NCBI GenBank assembly: GCA_005884335.1
Contig: VBCJ01000293.1
Span: forward strand, 1-30,628
Length of the DNA stretch: 30,628 bases
Direction of reading: 5' to 3'
Source: Betaproteobacteria bacterium
GTDB taxonomy: Bacteria > Pseudomonadota > Gammaproteobacteria > Burkholderiales > SG8-39
The notes beneath the pieces were generated by a model, which was given only the letters and a program-made list of their open reading frames with translations, did no database searches and was not told the DNA's origin. The position numbers and the translations under genes are program-made. Below are positions 1 through 7,623 of this stretch, piece after piece; positions within the stretch are counted from its first letter, which is position 1, and each line of letters starts with the position of its first letter.

Positions 1-822
1 CGCCTCACCAGGATCGTCTTGCACAGGTTCCGGCAGTTTAGGATCCGGGACGGCAAGCAACGAGATCTCCTTGTTGATCCAATCTGTACGCACTGTTTCG
101 ACACCCAGGCCAGCACGGGCCACAAGATAGGCCAGTGAACGCGGGGTGAAGTGGCAAAGGTGGTCGGCGACCACCAGGTCGAACGGCGTCTTGTCTACGT
201 TGTTGACTTGAACGAAAAGTCGGCCGCTCGGGGAGACTCTTTCCCGCAGTCTTCGCAGCATCGAAAGCGGATCGGTAAAATGCTCCAGAGAGTGGACCAG
301 GGTGACAAGATCAAACTGTTGGGATAACTGCTCGGGCGGCATTGTAAGAAGCCGCTCGAACCGTGGTATCGCCCTGAGCGCCCGCTCTTTCCGGTCATCC
401 AAGTCAAGTCCGAACAGCTTCCAGTCGCCGGTGGCCGCAGAAAACGCTCCAAGCATAGCACCGCTGCCGGCGCCAACGTCGAGCAGCGCTCCGCCGTGCG
501 GGAGAATGCCTGAATCAAGGAAACGCTGCACCAGCACCTCACAGCGGCCGCGCGGACGCCCGCTCACCGGATCGAAGACCGCCTGATCGTTGGCGGCGGA
601 TTGGTGATACATCTCGTAGTCGCGGTAGATCTCGCCAATTTCCCGCAGCCATTCCGGGTCGGTTGTTTTTTGAACCGTACCGCAGCGTTCGCATACGAAG
701 AGCCTGCCGCCACTCGGGAACGGCTTACTGTCGGACGTCACCCTCGGAAGATCCGGAAATCCTTCGATGGCGCGCAATCCTGCCGTGTCGCAGGCCTGGC
801 AAGCGTATCGGGACGGCGGCAT
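1..822 (-). CDS. Zinc-ribbon class I SAM-dependent methyltransferase (partial, C-terminus beyond window)
   Basis: The frame is open from the ATG at 822-820 to the left edge, giving 274 residues with no stop seen. An AGGA lies about 5 bases before the ATG, which supports this start. Residues 8-11 (CQAC) and 44-47 (CERC) form a CxxC...CxxC zinc ribbon. A Rossmann methyltransferase domain follows: motif I LLDVGAGSG at 113-121, an acidic LDLDD strand end near 139-143, and a VHSLEHFTDP stretch near 175-184, typical of SAM-dependent enzymes. Proteins with this order (zinc ribbon, then Methyltransf_23-like domain) are often found among nucleotide-sugar and O-antigen genes, where some act as sugar C-methyltransferases. 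The substrate cannot be read from the sequence. It is divergent from the glycosyltransferase at 965, so it may have its own promoter in the 142-base spacer, where I found no convincing -35/-10 pair. Confidence 0.8.
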   Translation of the reverse strand, partial: MPPSRYACQACDTAGLRAIEGFPDLPRVTSDSKPFPSGGRLFVCERCGTVQKTTDPEWLREIGEIYRDYEMYHQSAANDQAVFDPVSGRPRGRCEVLVQRFLDSGILPHGGALLDVGAGSGAMLGAFSAATGDWKLFGLDLDDRKERALRAIPRFERLLTMPPEQLSQQFDLVTLVHSLEHFTDPLSMLRRLRERVSPSGRLFVQVNNVDKTPFDLVVADHLCHFTPRSLAYLVARAGLGVETVRTDWINKEISLLAVPDPKLPEPVQDDPGEA

Positions 823-964
823 TTTTCCTGGCGAATTGGCAGAGAGGCCGAGGCTTAGCTGATAAAATCGAAGCCCGCAAGCGAGCGCCGCGCAGCGGAT
901 ACTTTGCAATGAAAACGCTATCTTCTCACAATGGGGAAATCGACTGCCTGGCGGAGCCCCCGTA

Positions 965-2032
965 ATGGCGGTTCCCAAAATCGCGGTAATCGTGCCGAAT
1001 CGCAACGACTCTCGCTATCTTCCACGTTGCATCCGCTCGATACTCGAACAGGATGACCCTCCCGACGAGCTGGTCGTCGTGGACGACCGGTCCACGGACG
1101 ACAGTGTCCCCGTCATCCACTCCCTCATTTCCGGACATCCGCAGGCGCGGCTTATAGAGAACCCCGTCAACCTGGGCACGTACGGCGCAGTGGACAAAGG
1201 CCTCGAGATCGCGCGCAGCGAGTATGTCCTTTTCCTGTCGGCAAACGATTTCGTGATGCCGGGTCTGTTCGCGCGCGCAAGGTCATGCCTGGCACGGCAC
1301 CCGGGCGTGGGACTGTGGTCTGCGATGGGATGGCTCGTGGACGAGGACGACCGACTCATACGTCTTCACGTTTCGCCTGTCCTCTCCCTGCGCGACGCCT
1401 ATGTCTCCCCGGAGCGGTGTGCGAGGCTGGCATGTCGTCTCGGCAATTGGTTTGTCGGGCCCACGCTTATCTATCATCGCGATACGCTGGAGGCCGTCGG
1501 CAAATTCGACCCTGCTTATATGGGTCTGGCCGACCTGGTGACTGCAATGATTGTCGCGAGCCGGCGTGGGGCGGTGTACTCGCCGGTGCCGCTTGGCGCA
1601 GGCCGCCTTCACTCCGGAAGCTATCTGTTCAGAACCTTGAAAGGCACTGCAAACGTCGAGGCGATCCTCGATCGGCTGCGAGAGCGCGGGCCCCCACTCG
1701 CCCCTGGACTATTCACCAAGGGGTTCCTTGAACGCCTCGCGTTTCGTTTCCGATTTGCCGCGGTGCGTGCCGGCAGGGGCGAAGATATTTCTTCCGTAGC
1801 GACGAAGTACTCCGGCCTCCGGCATTTCGCGCTCGACGCGGTTGAGCGGCTACTGCCGCCAAGGTCCCGGCGGGTGCGCGTTGCGTTGACGTTTCTCGTT
1901 CTATGTCCCTTTGATGTTCTTCCAGCGCTCTGGAATCGGTTGCTCGGCTCTGTGGTTGTCCTACTTCTTCTGCGTTTGCGGGGACAGGCCACCTTTGCCG
2001 TTCCGCCCGGCTCAGCCGCGCGGAACGAATAG
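965..2032 (+). CDS. Family 2 glycosyltransferase (GT-A fold)
   Basis: This 355-residue protein starts with a classic GT2 N-terminus: KIAVIVPNRN, then VVVDDRSTDDS with the nucleotide-binding Asp pair at 40-41. The second acidic motif reads LFLSANDF (91-96), the variant in which the usual DxD becomes an S-A-N-D string. The C-terminal quarter is basic, then hydrophobic (about 300-340), and may sit against the membrane. GGAG lies 8 bases before the ATG, and no upstream in-frame ATG competes. It is the first gene of a plus-strand run that encodes bacillosamine synthesis enzymes, so it probably adds one sugar to a lipid-linked oligosaccharide on the cytoplasmic face. Donor and acceptor are unknown. 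Confidence 0.85.
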   Translation: MAVPKIAVIVPNRNDSRYLPRCIRSILEQDDPPDELVVVDDRSTDDSVPVIHSLISGHPQARLIENPVNLGTYGAVDKGLEIARSEYVLFLSANDFVMPGLFARARSCLARHPGVGLWSAMGWLVDEDDRLIRLHVSPVLSLRDAYVSPERCARLACRLGNWFVGPTLIYHRDTLEAVGKFDPAYMGLADLVTAMIVASRRGAVYSPVPLGAGRLHSGSYLFRTLKGTANVEAILDRLRERGPPLAPGLFTKGFLERLAFRFRFAAVRAGRGEDISSVATKYSGLRHFALDAVERLLPPRSRRVRVALTFLVLCPFDVLPALWNRLLGSVVVLLLLRLRGQATFAVPPGSAARNE

Positions 2033-2077
2033 TGGTCAGCTGAAATCGCGCATGTCTCCGAGCGAGAAGAGCCGCCA

Positions 2078-3226
2078 GTGAAGTCCGCAAGACAACGAGT
2101 CTGCTTCGTCGTTTCTTCTCCGCTGACGATACGCGCTTTCCTTTCCTCACATATCGCCGCCCTTTCTGCGCGGTTCGACGTGAGCATTGCCGCCAATGCG
2201 GATCCGGATTCGTTCGCGGCCGAAGGCCTGAGCGCGCAGCTTTTCAGAGTTCCGATCGAGCGCAGGACTTCACCTCTGCGCGATTTGAGAGCCCTGGTAG
2301 GCCTCGTGCGGCTATTCAGGGCACACCATTACGCCCTGGTTCATTCGGTCACGCCCAAAGCCGGACTGCTAGCGATGGCGGCGGCGTGGCTCGCTCGGGT
2401 GCCGCTGCGGATTCATACTTTTACCGGCCAGGTATGGGCGACGCGCAAGGGCCCGACGCGCGCGATGCTGCGCGCGATCGATAGCCTCATCGCACGATTT
2501 GCCACGCACGTGCTGGTCGACAGCCGATCGCAGCGCGAATTCCTGATCGCGAATCGGGTGGGGGCAGCCTCGAAATCGGTGGTGCTTGCCGAGGGCTCGA
2601 TCTGCGGGGTGGACGGCGAACGTTTTCGGCCCGACCGGGCGGCGAGAGGCCGCGCGCGAACCGCGCTCGGTGTGCCCGAGGACGCGGTCCTGTTCCTGTA
2701 CCTTGGCCGACTGAGCCGGGACAAGGGGGTGCTCGACCTCGCCGCGGCGTTCGCCGCGCTCGCCGTGCGAAACCCTTCTGCGTACATGCTCGTCGCCGGA
2801 CCGGACGAGGAAGGCCTCAGGCGGCAAATGCAAGGGCTGTTGGCCGCCTGCATGGACCGGGTGCGCTGGAGCGACCATACGGATCGGCCCGAGGACACCA
2901 TGGCGGCGGCGGATGTATTCTGCCTGCCGAGCTACCGCGAAGGATTCGGTCAGGTGGCGCTGGAAGCGGCGGCAACCGGGTTGCCGGTTATCGCCTCACG
3001 CATCTACGGGATCGTCGACGCGGTCCTGGATGGGGAGACCGGGCTGCTTCATCCGCCCGCCGATGCCGACGCGCTGCGTGCGCACATGGAGACGCTGCTC
3101 CTGGAGCCCGATCTCAGACGCAAGCTCGGGGGTGCCGGACGCTCGCGCTCTCTGCGGGATTTCTCCGCCCAGCGGGTCACACAGGCCTTGGTCGAGTTCT
3201 ACGCCGGCATAACGGCGAAGCTATAA
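2078..3226 (+). CDS. Family 4 glycosyltransferase, PglA-like
   Basis: This GT-B glycosyltransferase has 382 residues. The N-terminal half carries SVTPKAGLLAMAAAWLARV and HTFTGQVWATRKG, strings that resemble PglA-type enzymes, which add the second sugar to undecaprenyl-diphospho-bacillosamine. The C-terminal donor domain has YLGRLSRDKG and the E-x7-E motif (EGFGQVALE) with Glu288 and Glu296. The start is a GTG at 2078, preceded by a GAGAAGAG purine run; the nearest upstream ATG (2052) is out of frame. The stop overlaps a TATAAT box just before the next gene, a PglC-like initiating transferase, which fits a step directly after initiation. The assignment to PglA function (alpha-1,3-HexNAc transfer) is inferred from neighbours and local motif resemblance; the GT4 family call itself is firm. 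Confidence 0.85.
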   Translation: MKSARQRVCFVVSSPLTIRAFLSSHIAALSARFDVSIAANADPDSFAAEGLSAQLFRVPIERRTSPLRDLRALVGLVRLFRAHHYALVHSVTPKAGLLAMAAAWLARVPLRIHTFTGQVWATRKGPTRAMLRAIDSLIARFATHVLVDSRSQREFLIANRVGAASKSVVLAEGSICGVDGERFRPDRAARGRARTALGVPEDAVLFLYLGRLSRDKGVLDLAAAFAALAVRNPSAYMLVAGPDEEGLRRQMQGLLAACMDRVRWSDHTDRPEDTMAAADVFCLPSYREGFGQVALEAAATGLPVIASRIYGIVDAVLDGETGLLHPPADADALRAHMETLLLEPDLRRKLGGAGRSRSLRDFSAQRVTQALVEFYAGITAKL

Positions 3227-3227
3227 T
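3222..3227 (+). promoter_or_regulatory. Possible internal -10 box (TATAAT) before pglC-like gene
   Basis: A perfect TATAAT lies across the stop codon of the upstream GT4 and ends 7 bases before the ATG at 3235. No good -35 is visible at 16-18 bases upstream, so this may be chance. If active, transcription would begin at or next to the start codon. Confidence 0.3.
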
Positions 3228-3234
3228 CGCGCGA

Positions 3235-3846
3235 ATGCTCAAGCGCGGTCTGGACATCCTTGCGGCTTGCGTCGGGCTCGTCGCCTTCGCGCCGGTTGTT
3301 GCCGTCGTGGCGGCGCTCGCCGCTGCCAGCACCGGCCGGCCAATCCTGTTCACCCAGACCCGACCCGGTAAAGGTGGTCGACCGTTCACGTTGTACAAAT
3401 TCCGGACGATGTCGGGGACGGCCGGTGCCGCGGGCGAGTTGCTGACGGACGCGGAGCGGCTGACGGCGGTCGGCCGGTTCCTGCGGCGTTACAGTCTCGA
3501 TGAGCTGCCGCAGCTCTGGAACGTTCTGCGCGGCGACATGAGCTTCGTCGGACCCAGGCCGCTGCTTGTCGAATACCTCCCGCTCTATTCAGCCGAGCAG
3601 GCCCGCCGGCACGAAGTGCGCCCCGGAATCACGGGGTGGGCGCAAGTCAGCGGCCGCAATGCGCAGTCCTGGGACGAGCGCCTGCGTCTGGACGTGTGGT
3701 ACGTGGATCATCAATCCTTCTGGCTCGACCTGAGAATTCTCTGGCTTACGATCCTCAAGGTTCTGAGGTCTGAAGGGGTGAACCGACCGGGGCACGCGAC
3801 CATGCCGCGCTTCACTGGCAATCGCGGCGAACCGCGAAATGGCTAA
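3235..3846 (+). CDS. pglC: PglC-like monotopic phosphoglycosyl transferase
   Basis: This 203-residue bacterial sugar transferase has the size of the minimal PglC class rather than the long WbaP class. It starts with KRGLDILAACVG and a hydrophobic stretch (about 7-32) that forms the re-entrant membrane helix in this family. Family hallmarks follow: PILFTQTRPGKGG, LYKFRTM, the catalytic Asp-Glu pair D89-E90 in SLDELPQLWNVLRGDMSFVG, and RPGITGWAQVSGRN. PglC enzymes transfer a phospho-N,N'-diacetylbacillosamine (or similar sugar-1-phosphate) from UDP to undecaprenyl phosphate at the inner membrane. The gene overlaps the acetyltransferase gene by 8 bases, which suggests translational coupling. Sugar specificity is inferred from the adjoining PglD, PglE and PglF homologues. 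Confidence 0.9.
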   Translation: MLKRGLDILAACVGLVAFAPVVAVVAALAAASTGRPILFTQTRPGKGGRPFTLYKFRTMSGTAGAAGELLTDAERLTAVGRFLRRYSLDELPQLWNVLRGDMSFVGPRPLLVEYLPLYSAEQARRHEVRPGITGWAQVSGRNAQSWDERLRLDVWYVDHQSFWLDLRILWLTILKVLRSEGVNRPGHATMPRFTGNRGEPRNG

Positions 3847-4480
3847 GCGGCCCGCGGTCGTCCTCATCGGAGCGAGCGGGCACGCAAAAGTCGTGATCGA
3901 CGCCATCGAGCGCGACGGCCGCTACCGGATCGCGCACCTGCTCGACGACAATCGGACCCTGCACGGCAAACCCTTTTTCGGCTACAAAGTCGCAGGCGCC
4001 ACCGAAAGCATCCTCGCGATGCCCGAAAAGAGAAAACCGTGGGTACTCGTGTCGATCGGCGACAATGCAGCACGCGCACGCATCGCCGCATGGCTGCGCG
4101 CGAAAGGATTCAGGTTCGCGAGCGCCGTTCATCCTGGTGCCCGTATCGGGCGCGGAGCTGTGCTCGGCGCAGGGACCGTGGTGATGGCCGGCGCGGTCGT
4201 GAACTCGGATGCCGTGGTCGGTGAAAATGTGATCGTGAACACCGCCGCCACCATAGACCACGATTGCGTGATCGGGGACGGAGTGCATATCGCCCCCGGC
4301 GCTCGCTTGTGCGGCGGCGTACGAGTGGGCGCAGGCAGTTTCATCGGTGCGGGATCAGTGCTCATTCCGGGAATTCGAGTGGGCGCGAACGCCGTGATCG
4401 GCGCCGGATCGACTCTGCTCGATCACGTATCGGACAACGCCAGGGCAGCGGGCTCCCCGGCGAGAATCGTCGCCGCATGA
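3839..4480 (+). CDS. pglD: PglD-like sugar N-acetyltransferase (left-handed beta-helix)
   Basis: The 213-residue protein has the two-part PglD/NeuD layout. An N-terminal Rossmann-like part contains VVLIGASGHAKVVIDAI (residues 7-23). From about residue 95 come hexapeptide repeats (IGRGAVLGAGTVVMAGAVV and following) that build the left-handed beta-helix. The likely catalytic base is His141 in NTAATIDHDC, the position of the conserved His in PglD. The family acetylates the 4-amino group of UDP-4-amino-4,6-dideoxy-GlcNAc with acetyl-CoA, the last step of UDP-diacetylbacillosamine synthesis. The gene overlaps both neighbours: 8 bases with pglC, and an ATGA stop/start overlap with the aminotransferase. 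A NeuD-like role in sialic acid pathways is the alternative, but no neuB-type genes are present. Confidence 0.88.
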   Translation: MAKRPAVVLIGASGHAKVVIDAIERDGRYRIAHLLDDNRTLHGKPFFGYKVAGATESILAMPEKRKPWVLVSIGDNAARARIAAWLRAKGFRFASAVHPGARIGRGAVLGAGTVVMAGAVVNSDAVVGENVIVNTAATIDHDCVIGDGVHIAPGARLCGGVRVGAGSFIGAGSVLIPGIRVGANAVIGAGSTLLDHVSDNARAAGSPARIVAA

Positions 4481-5715
4481 GCGCCCGACTCATCCCGGCG
4501 AGCTCGGAGCGTCTCGCCATCGAGGGCGGCGTGCCGGTGCGCGCAGCGCCCTTCGCCCCCTGGCCCTTCTACGCGCCGGACGAAATCGCGGCAGTCTCGC
4601 AGGTGCTCGCCTCCGGAAAGGTGAATTACTGGACCGGGGACGAGGCCCGGGCCTTCGAACGGGATTATGCCGAGCATACCGGGTGCCGCCACGCCATTGC
4701 GCTTGCGAACGGCACGACGGCGCTGGAGCTCGCTCTGTACGCGCTCGGCATCGGCGCCGGGGACGAGGTCGTCGTCCCGAGCCGCACCTTCATTGCGTGC
4801 GCGAGTTGCGCCGTCATGCGCGGCTGCACGCCGGTGTGTGCCGAAGTCGATCCCGCGAGCCAGAACCTCACCGCCGAGACCATCCGCGCGGTGCTGACTC
4901 CCCGAACGAGGGCGATCATTGCGGTGCATCTCGCGGGCTGGCCGTGCGAAATGGATTCCATCGTGGAACTCGCCCGCCAGCGCAACCTCAAAGTGATCGA
5001 GGATTGCGCACAGGCGCACGGCGCGACCTACAAGGGCCGTCCGGTGGGCTCGATGGGCGACGCGGGCGCCTTTTCGTTTTGCCAGGACAAGATCATCACC
5101 ACGGGCGGCGAAGGCGGCATGCTCGTGACCAACGATGCGGCCGTCTGGGCGAAGGCCTGGTCGTACAAGGACCACGGCAAGAGCTACGACGCGATCTACA
5201 ACCGGCCGGCGCCGGGACCCGGATTGTTCAACTGGATCCACGAGAGCTTCGGAACGAACTGGCGCATGACCGAAATGCAGGCTGCGATCGGGCGCATTCA
5301 GCTTCGCAAGCTCGGCGGCTGGTGCGCCGCCCGCCGACGCAATGCCGACGTCCTGACCCGGGAGCTGTCGGGCGTTCCCGCCATACGGCTGTCCGTTCCG
5401 CGAGATGGACTCGGTCACGCCTACTACGAGTACTACGCGTTCGTGCGCGCGGAGGCGCTGAAGGCCGATTGGAACCGCGATCGCATCTTGCTGGCGATCG
5501 CCTCCGAAGGGGCGCCGTGTTCGGTCGGCAGCTGCAGCGAAATCTACCTCGAGAAGGCCTTCCACGAGTCGATGCGCCCGGCTGAACGATTCAGGATCGC
5601 CCGGGAGCTCGGCGAGACCAGCCTCATGTTCATGGTGCACCCGACCCTATCCGAACCCGATATGCGTGATACCGCCCGCGCGGTTGCAAAGGTGATGCGC
5701 GCAGCCGCGCGCTGA
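4477..5715 (+). CDS. pglE: PglE-like DegT/DnrJ/EryC1 sugar aminotransferase
   Basis: I place the start at the ATG at 4477, which overlaps the stop of the acetyltransferase gene as ATGA. The frame is open further upstream, but only antiparallel to sense inside that gene. The product has 412 residues. It shows the fold-type I PLP aminotransferase pattern: ALANGTTALELAL (76-88), the PLP-stacking region VIEDCAQAHGA (173-183), and SFCQDKIITTGGEGGM (200-215) in which Lys205 should form the Schiff base. This family transfers an amino group from glutamate to the C4 ketone of a UDP-4-keto-6-deoxy sugar. Between PglD- and PglF-like genes the expected substrate is UDP-4-keto-6-deoxy-GlcNAc. The N-terminal about 25 residues extend beyond the usual family start. 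Confidence 0.88.
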   Translation: MSARLIPASSERLAIEGGVPVRAAPFAPWPFYAPDEIAAVSQVLASGKVNYWTGDEARAFERDYAEHTGCRHAIALANGTTALELALYALGIGAGDEVVVPSRTFIACASCAVMRGCTPVCAEVDPASQNLTAETIRAVLTPRTRAIIAVHLAGWPCEMDSIVELARQRNLKVIEDCAQAHGATYKGRPVGSMGDAGAFSFCQDKIITTGGEGGMLVTNDAAVWAKAWSYKDHGKSYDAIYNRPAPGPGLFNWIHESFGTNWRMTEMQAAIGRIQLRKLGGWCAARRRNADVLTRELSGVPAIRLSVPRDGLGHAYYEYYAFVRAEALKADWNRDRILLAIASEGAPCSVGSCSEIYLEKAFHESMRPAERFRIARELGETSLMFMVHPTLSEPDMRDTARAVAKVMRAAAR

Positions 5716-5753
5716 GCGTGCAGTAGCGGGCGGCTTGTGAATGCTCCTTCGAA

Positions 5754-7622
5754 ATGGTGAACGAGCCTGCCGAGGCAAAACGAGCGAGGGGCCGGGCTTC
5801 TCTGAGCTGGCAAACCGCGATCACGGTTCTCCATGACATCGGAGCTGCAGCGGCCAGCTGGCTGTTGGCCTATGAGCTGCGCTTCAACTTCGAGGTTTCA
5901 GGCTTCTACGCCCGCTTGATGTTCGCCGACCTCGTCTGGATCCTGCCCATCCAGGCGTTCGTCTGTTGGCGCGCCGGAATGTACAGGGGACTATGGCGCT
6001 ACGCGAGCCTCACCGACCTGCGGCGCATCCTGGTGGCGGCCGGACTGGGAGCGCTCGCCGTCGCGATGCTGGTGCTGCTGTTGCAGCGCGCTTATGTTCC
6101 GCGTTCGGTCGTGGTCCTCTATCCGATCCTTCTCGCCGGACTGATGAGCGGCAGCCGCATCGCCTACCGGGCCTGGAAGGAGGGCCGCCTGGCACGGCTC
6201 GCCGCCGACGGCTCCAAGCGCGTGATCGTGCTCGGCGCCGGCGTCGCGGGCGCGAATCTGCTGAAGAGCCTGGGCCGTAGCCCGGAGTGGACGTTCATCG
6301 GACTCCTCGACGACGACCCGGCGAGGCAAGGCCGCGATATCGACGGAGTGAAGGTGCTGGGTCCGCTGGAGACCCTTTCGGAGGTCGCCGCGCGCCTCGG
6401 GGTCGAGCAAGCCATCATCGCCATGCCGGGCGCGGCGCACTCCGCCCGGCGGCGTGCGCTGGAGCTGTGCAGCCGAGCTCGAATCCGTGCGATGACGGTC
6501 CCGTCCTACGAGGACCTGATGTCCGGCCGGGTCAGTTACTCGCAGCTTCGCGCCGTCGAGCTCGATGACCTGCTCGGCCGCGATCCGGTGAGGCTCGACA
6601 GCGCCGGCCTGCGCGAGTGGTTGCGGGGTAGAACGGCGCTGGTCACGGGCGCCGGAGGCTCGATCGGCACCGAGCTTTGCCGGCAGCTTGCACAGTTCAC
6701 TCCGGAGAGGCTGGTTCTCTTCGAAGCGAACGAGCTCGGCCTTTACCAGATCGAGCAGGAGTTCCTCGCGCGATTTCCCGGAGTGCCCATCGTATGCCTG
6801 ATCGGCGACGTGAAGGATTCTGCACGCCTTGCGTGGGCGATGCAGACGCACCGGCCATCCGTCGTGTTCCATGCCGCCGCCTACAAGCACGTGCCGCTCA
6901 TGGAAGAAGCGAACGCCTGGGAGGCGGTGCGGAACAACGCGCTCGGAACCTGGCGAGTCGCGCAGGCGGCTATAGCGCACGGGGTCGAGAAACTGGTGCT
7001 CGTCTCCACCGACAAGGCAGTCAACCCCACGAACGTCATGGGTGCGTCGAAGCGGCTTGCCGAGCTTCTGTGCCAGACTCTCGGGGCGGAAAGCACGCGT
7101 ATCGTCATGGTCCGTTTCGGCAACGTGCTCGGTTCAACCGGCAGCGTCATTCCGAAATTCCGCGAGCAGATCGCCGGCGGTGGACCGCTGACGGTCACGC
7201 ATCCGGACATCACGCGGTATTTCATGTCGATTCCGGAGGCCGCGCAGCTCGTGTTGCAGGCTGCCCTCATGGGAAAAGGCGGCGAGCTCTTCGTGCTCGA
7301 CATGGGCGAGCCGGTGAAGATCGTCGATCTTGCGCGAGACATGATCAGGCTCTCGGGCTTTTCCGAAGCAGATATCGAAATAAAATTTACCGGCCTGCGC
7401 AAGGGGGAGAAGCTCTTCGAGGAACTGCTCGCCACCAACGAGCATACGCGCGCGACCGGTCATCCGAAGGTTCGCATCATGAGGGCGCTCGCCGCGCCCG
7501 ATCCGGCGTGGGTGCGCGAAACACTGGCCTGGCTGGATGCGCCGGATACCTTGGACGACCACGCCGTCAGGGGGCAGCTTGCGCGCCTCGTGCCGGAGTA
7601 CCGCCCGGCCGAGAGCCGCTGA
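5754..7622 (+). CDS. pglF: PglF/WbpM-like membrane UDP-GlcNAc 4,6-dehydratase
   Basis: The 622-residue protein has the full WbpM/PglF architecture. Several transmembrane helices lie within about residues 20-140. A CoA-binding-like Rossmann part starts at VIVLGAGVAGANLL (about 157-170). A second NAD(P)-binding SDR domain starts with TALVTGAGGSIGTELC near residue 295. The active-site segment reads STDKAVNPTNVMGASKR (418-434): Thr419-Asp420-Lys421, and Met429 in place of the usual SDR Tyr before Lys433. The Met substitution is known for this dehydratase group. The enzyme converts UDP-GlcNAc to UDP-4-keto-6-deoxy-GlcNAc, the first committed step of bacillosamine synthesis. The start ATG lacks a clear ribosome site; it follows the aminotransferase stop by 38 bases. 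Confidence 0.9.
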   Translation: MVNEPAEAKRARGRASLSWQTAITVLHDIGAAAASWLLAYELRFNFEVSGFYARLMFADLVWILPIQAFVCWRAGMYRGLWRYASLTDLRRILVAAGLGALAVAMLVLLLQRAYVPRSVVVLYPILLAGLMSGSRIAYRAWKEGRLARLAADGSKRVIVLGAGVAGANLLKSLGRSPEWTFIGLLDDDPARQGRDIDGVKVLGPLETLSEVAARLGVEQAIIAMPGAAHSARRRALELCSRARIRAMTVPSYEDLMSGRVSYSQLRAVELDDLLGRDPVRLDSAGLREWLRGRTALVTGAGGSIGTELCRQLAQFTPERLVLFEANELGLYQIEQEFLARFPGVPIVCLIGDVKDSARLAWAMQTHRPSVVFHAAAYKHVPLMEEANAWEAVRNNALGTWRVAQAAIAHGVEKLVLVSTDKAVNPTNVMGASKRLAELLCQTLGAESTRIVMVRFGNVLGSTGSVIPKFREQIAGGGPLTVTHPDITRYFMSIPEAAQLVLQAALMGKGGELFVLDMGEPVKIVDLARDMIRLSGFSEADIEIKFTGLRKGEKLFEELLATNEHTRATGHPKVRIMRALAAPDPAWVRETLAWLDAPDTLDDHAVRGQLARLVPEYRPAESR

Positions 7623-7623
7623 C

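Noticed and set aside
4264..4476. Longer N-terminus for the aminotransferase
   Set aside because: This part overlaps the beta-helix domain of the acetyltransferase in another frame and is Arg/Ser-rich; the ATGA overlap at 4477 is the natural start.
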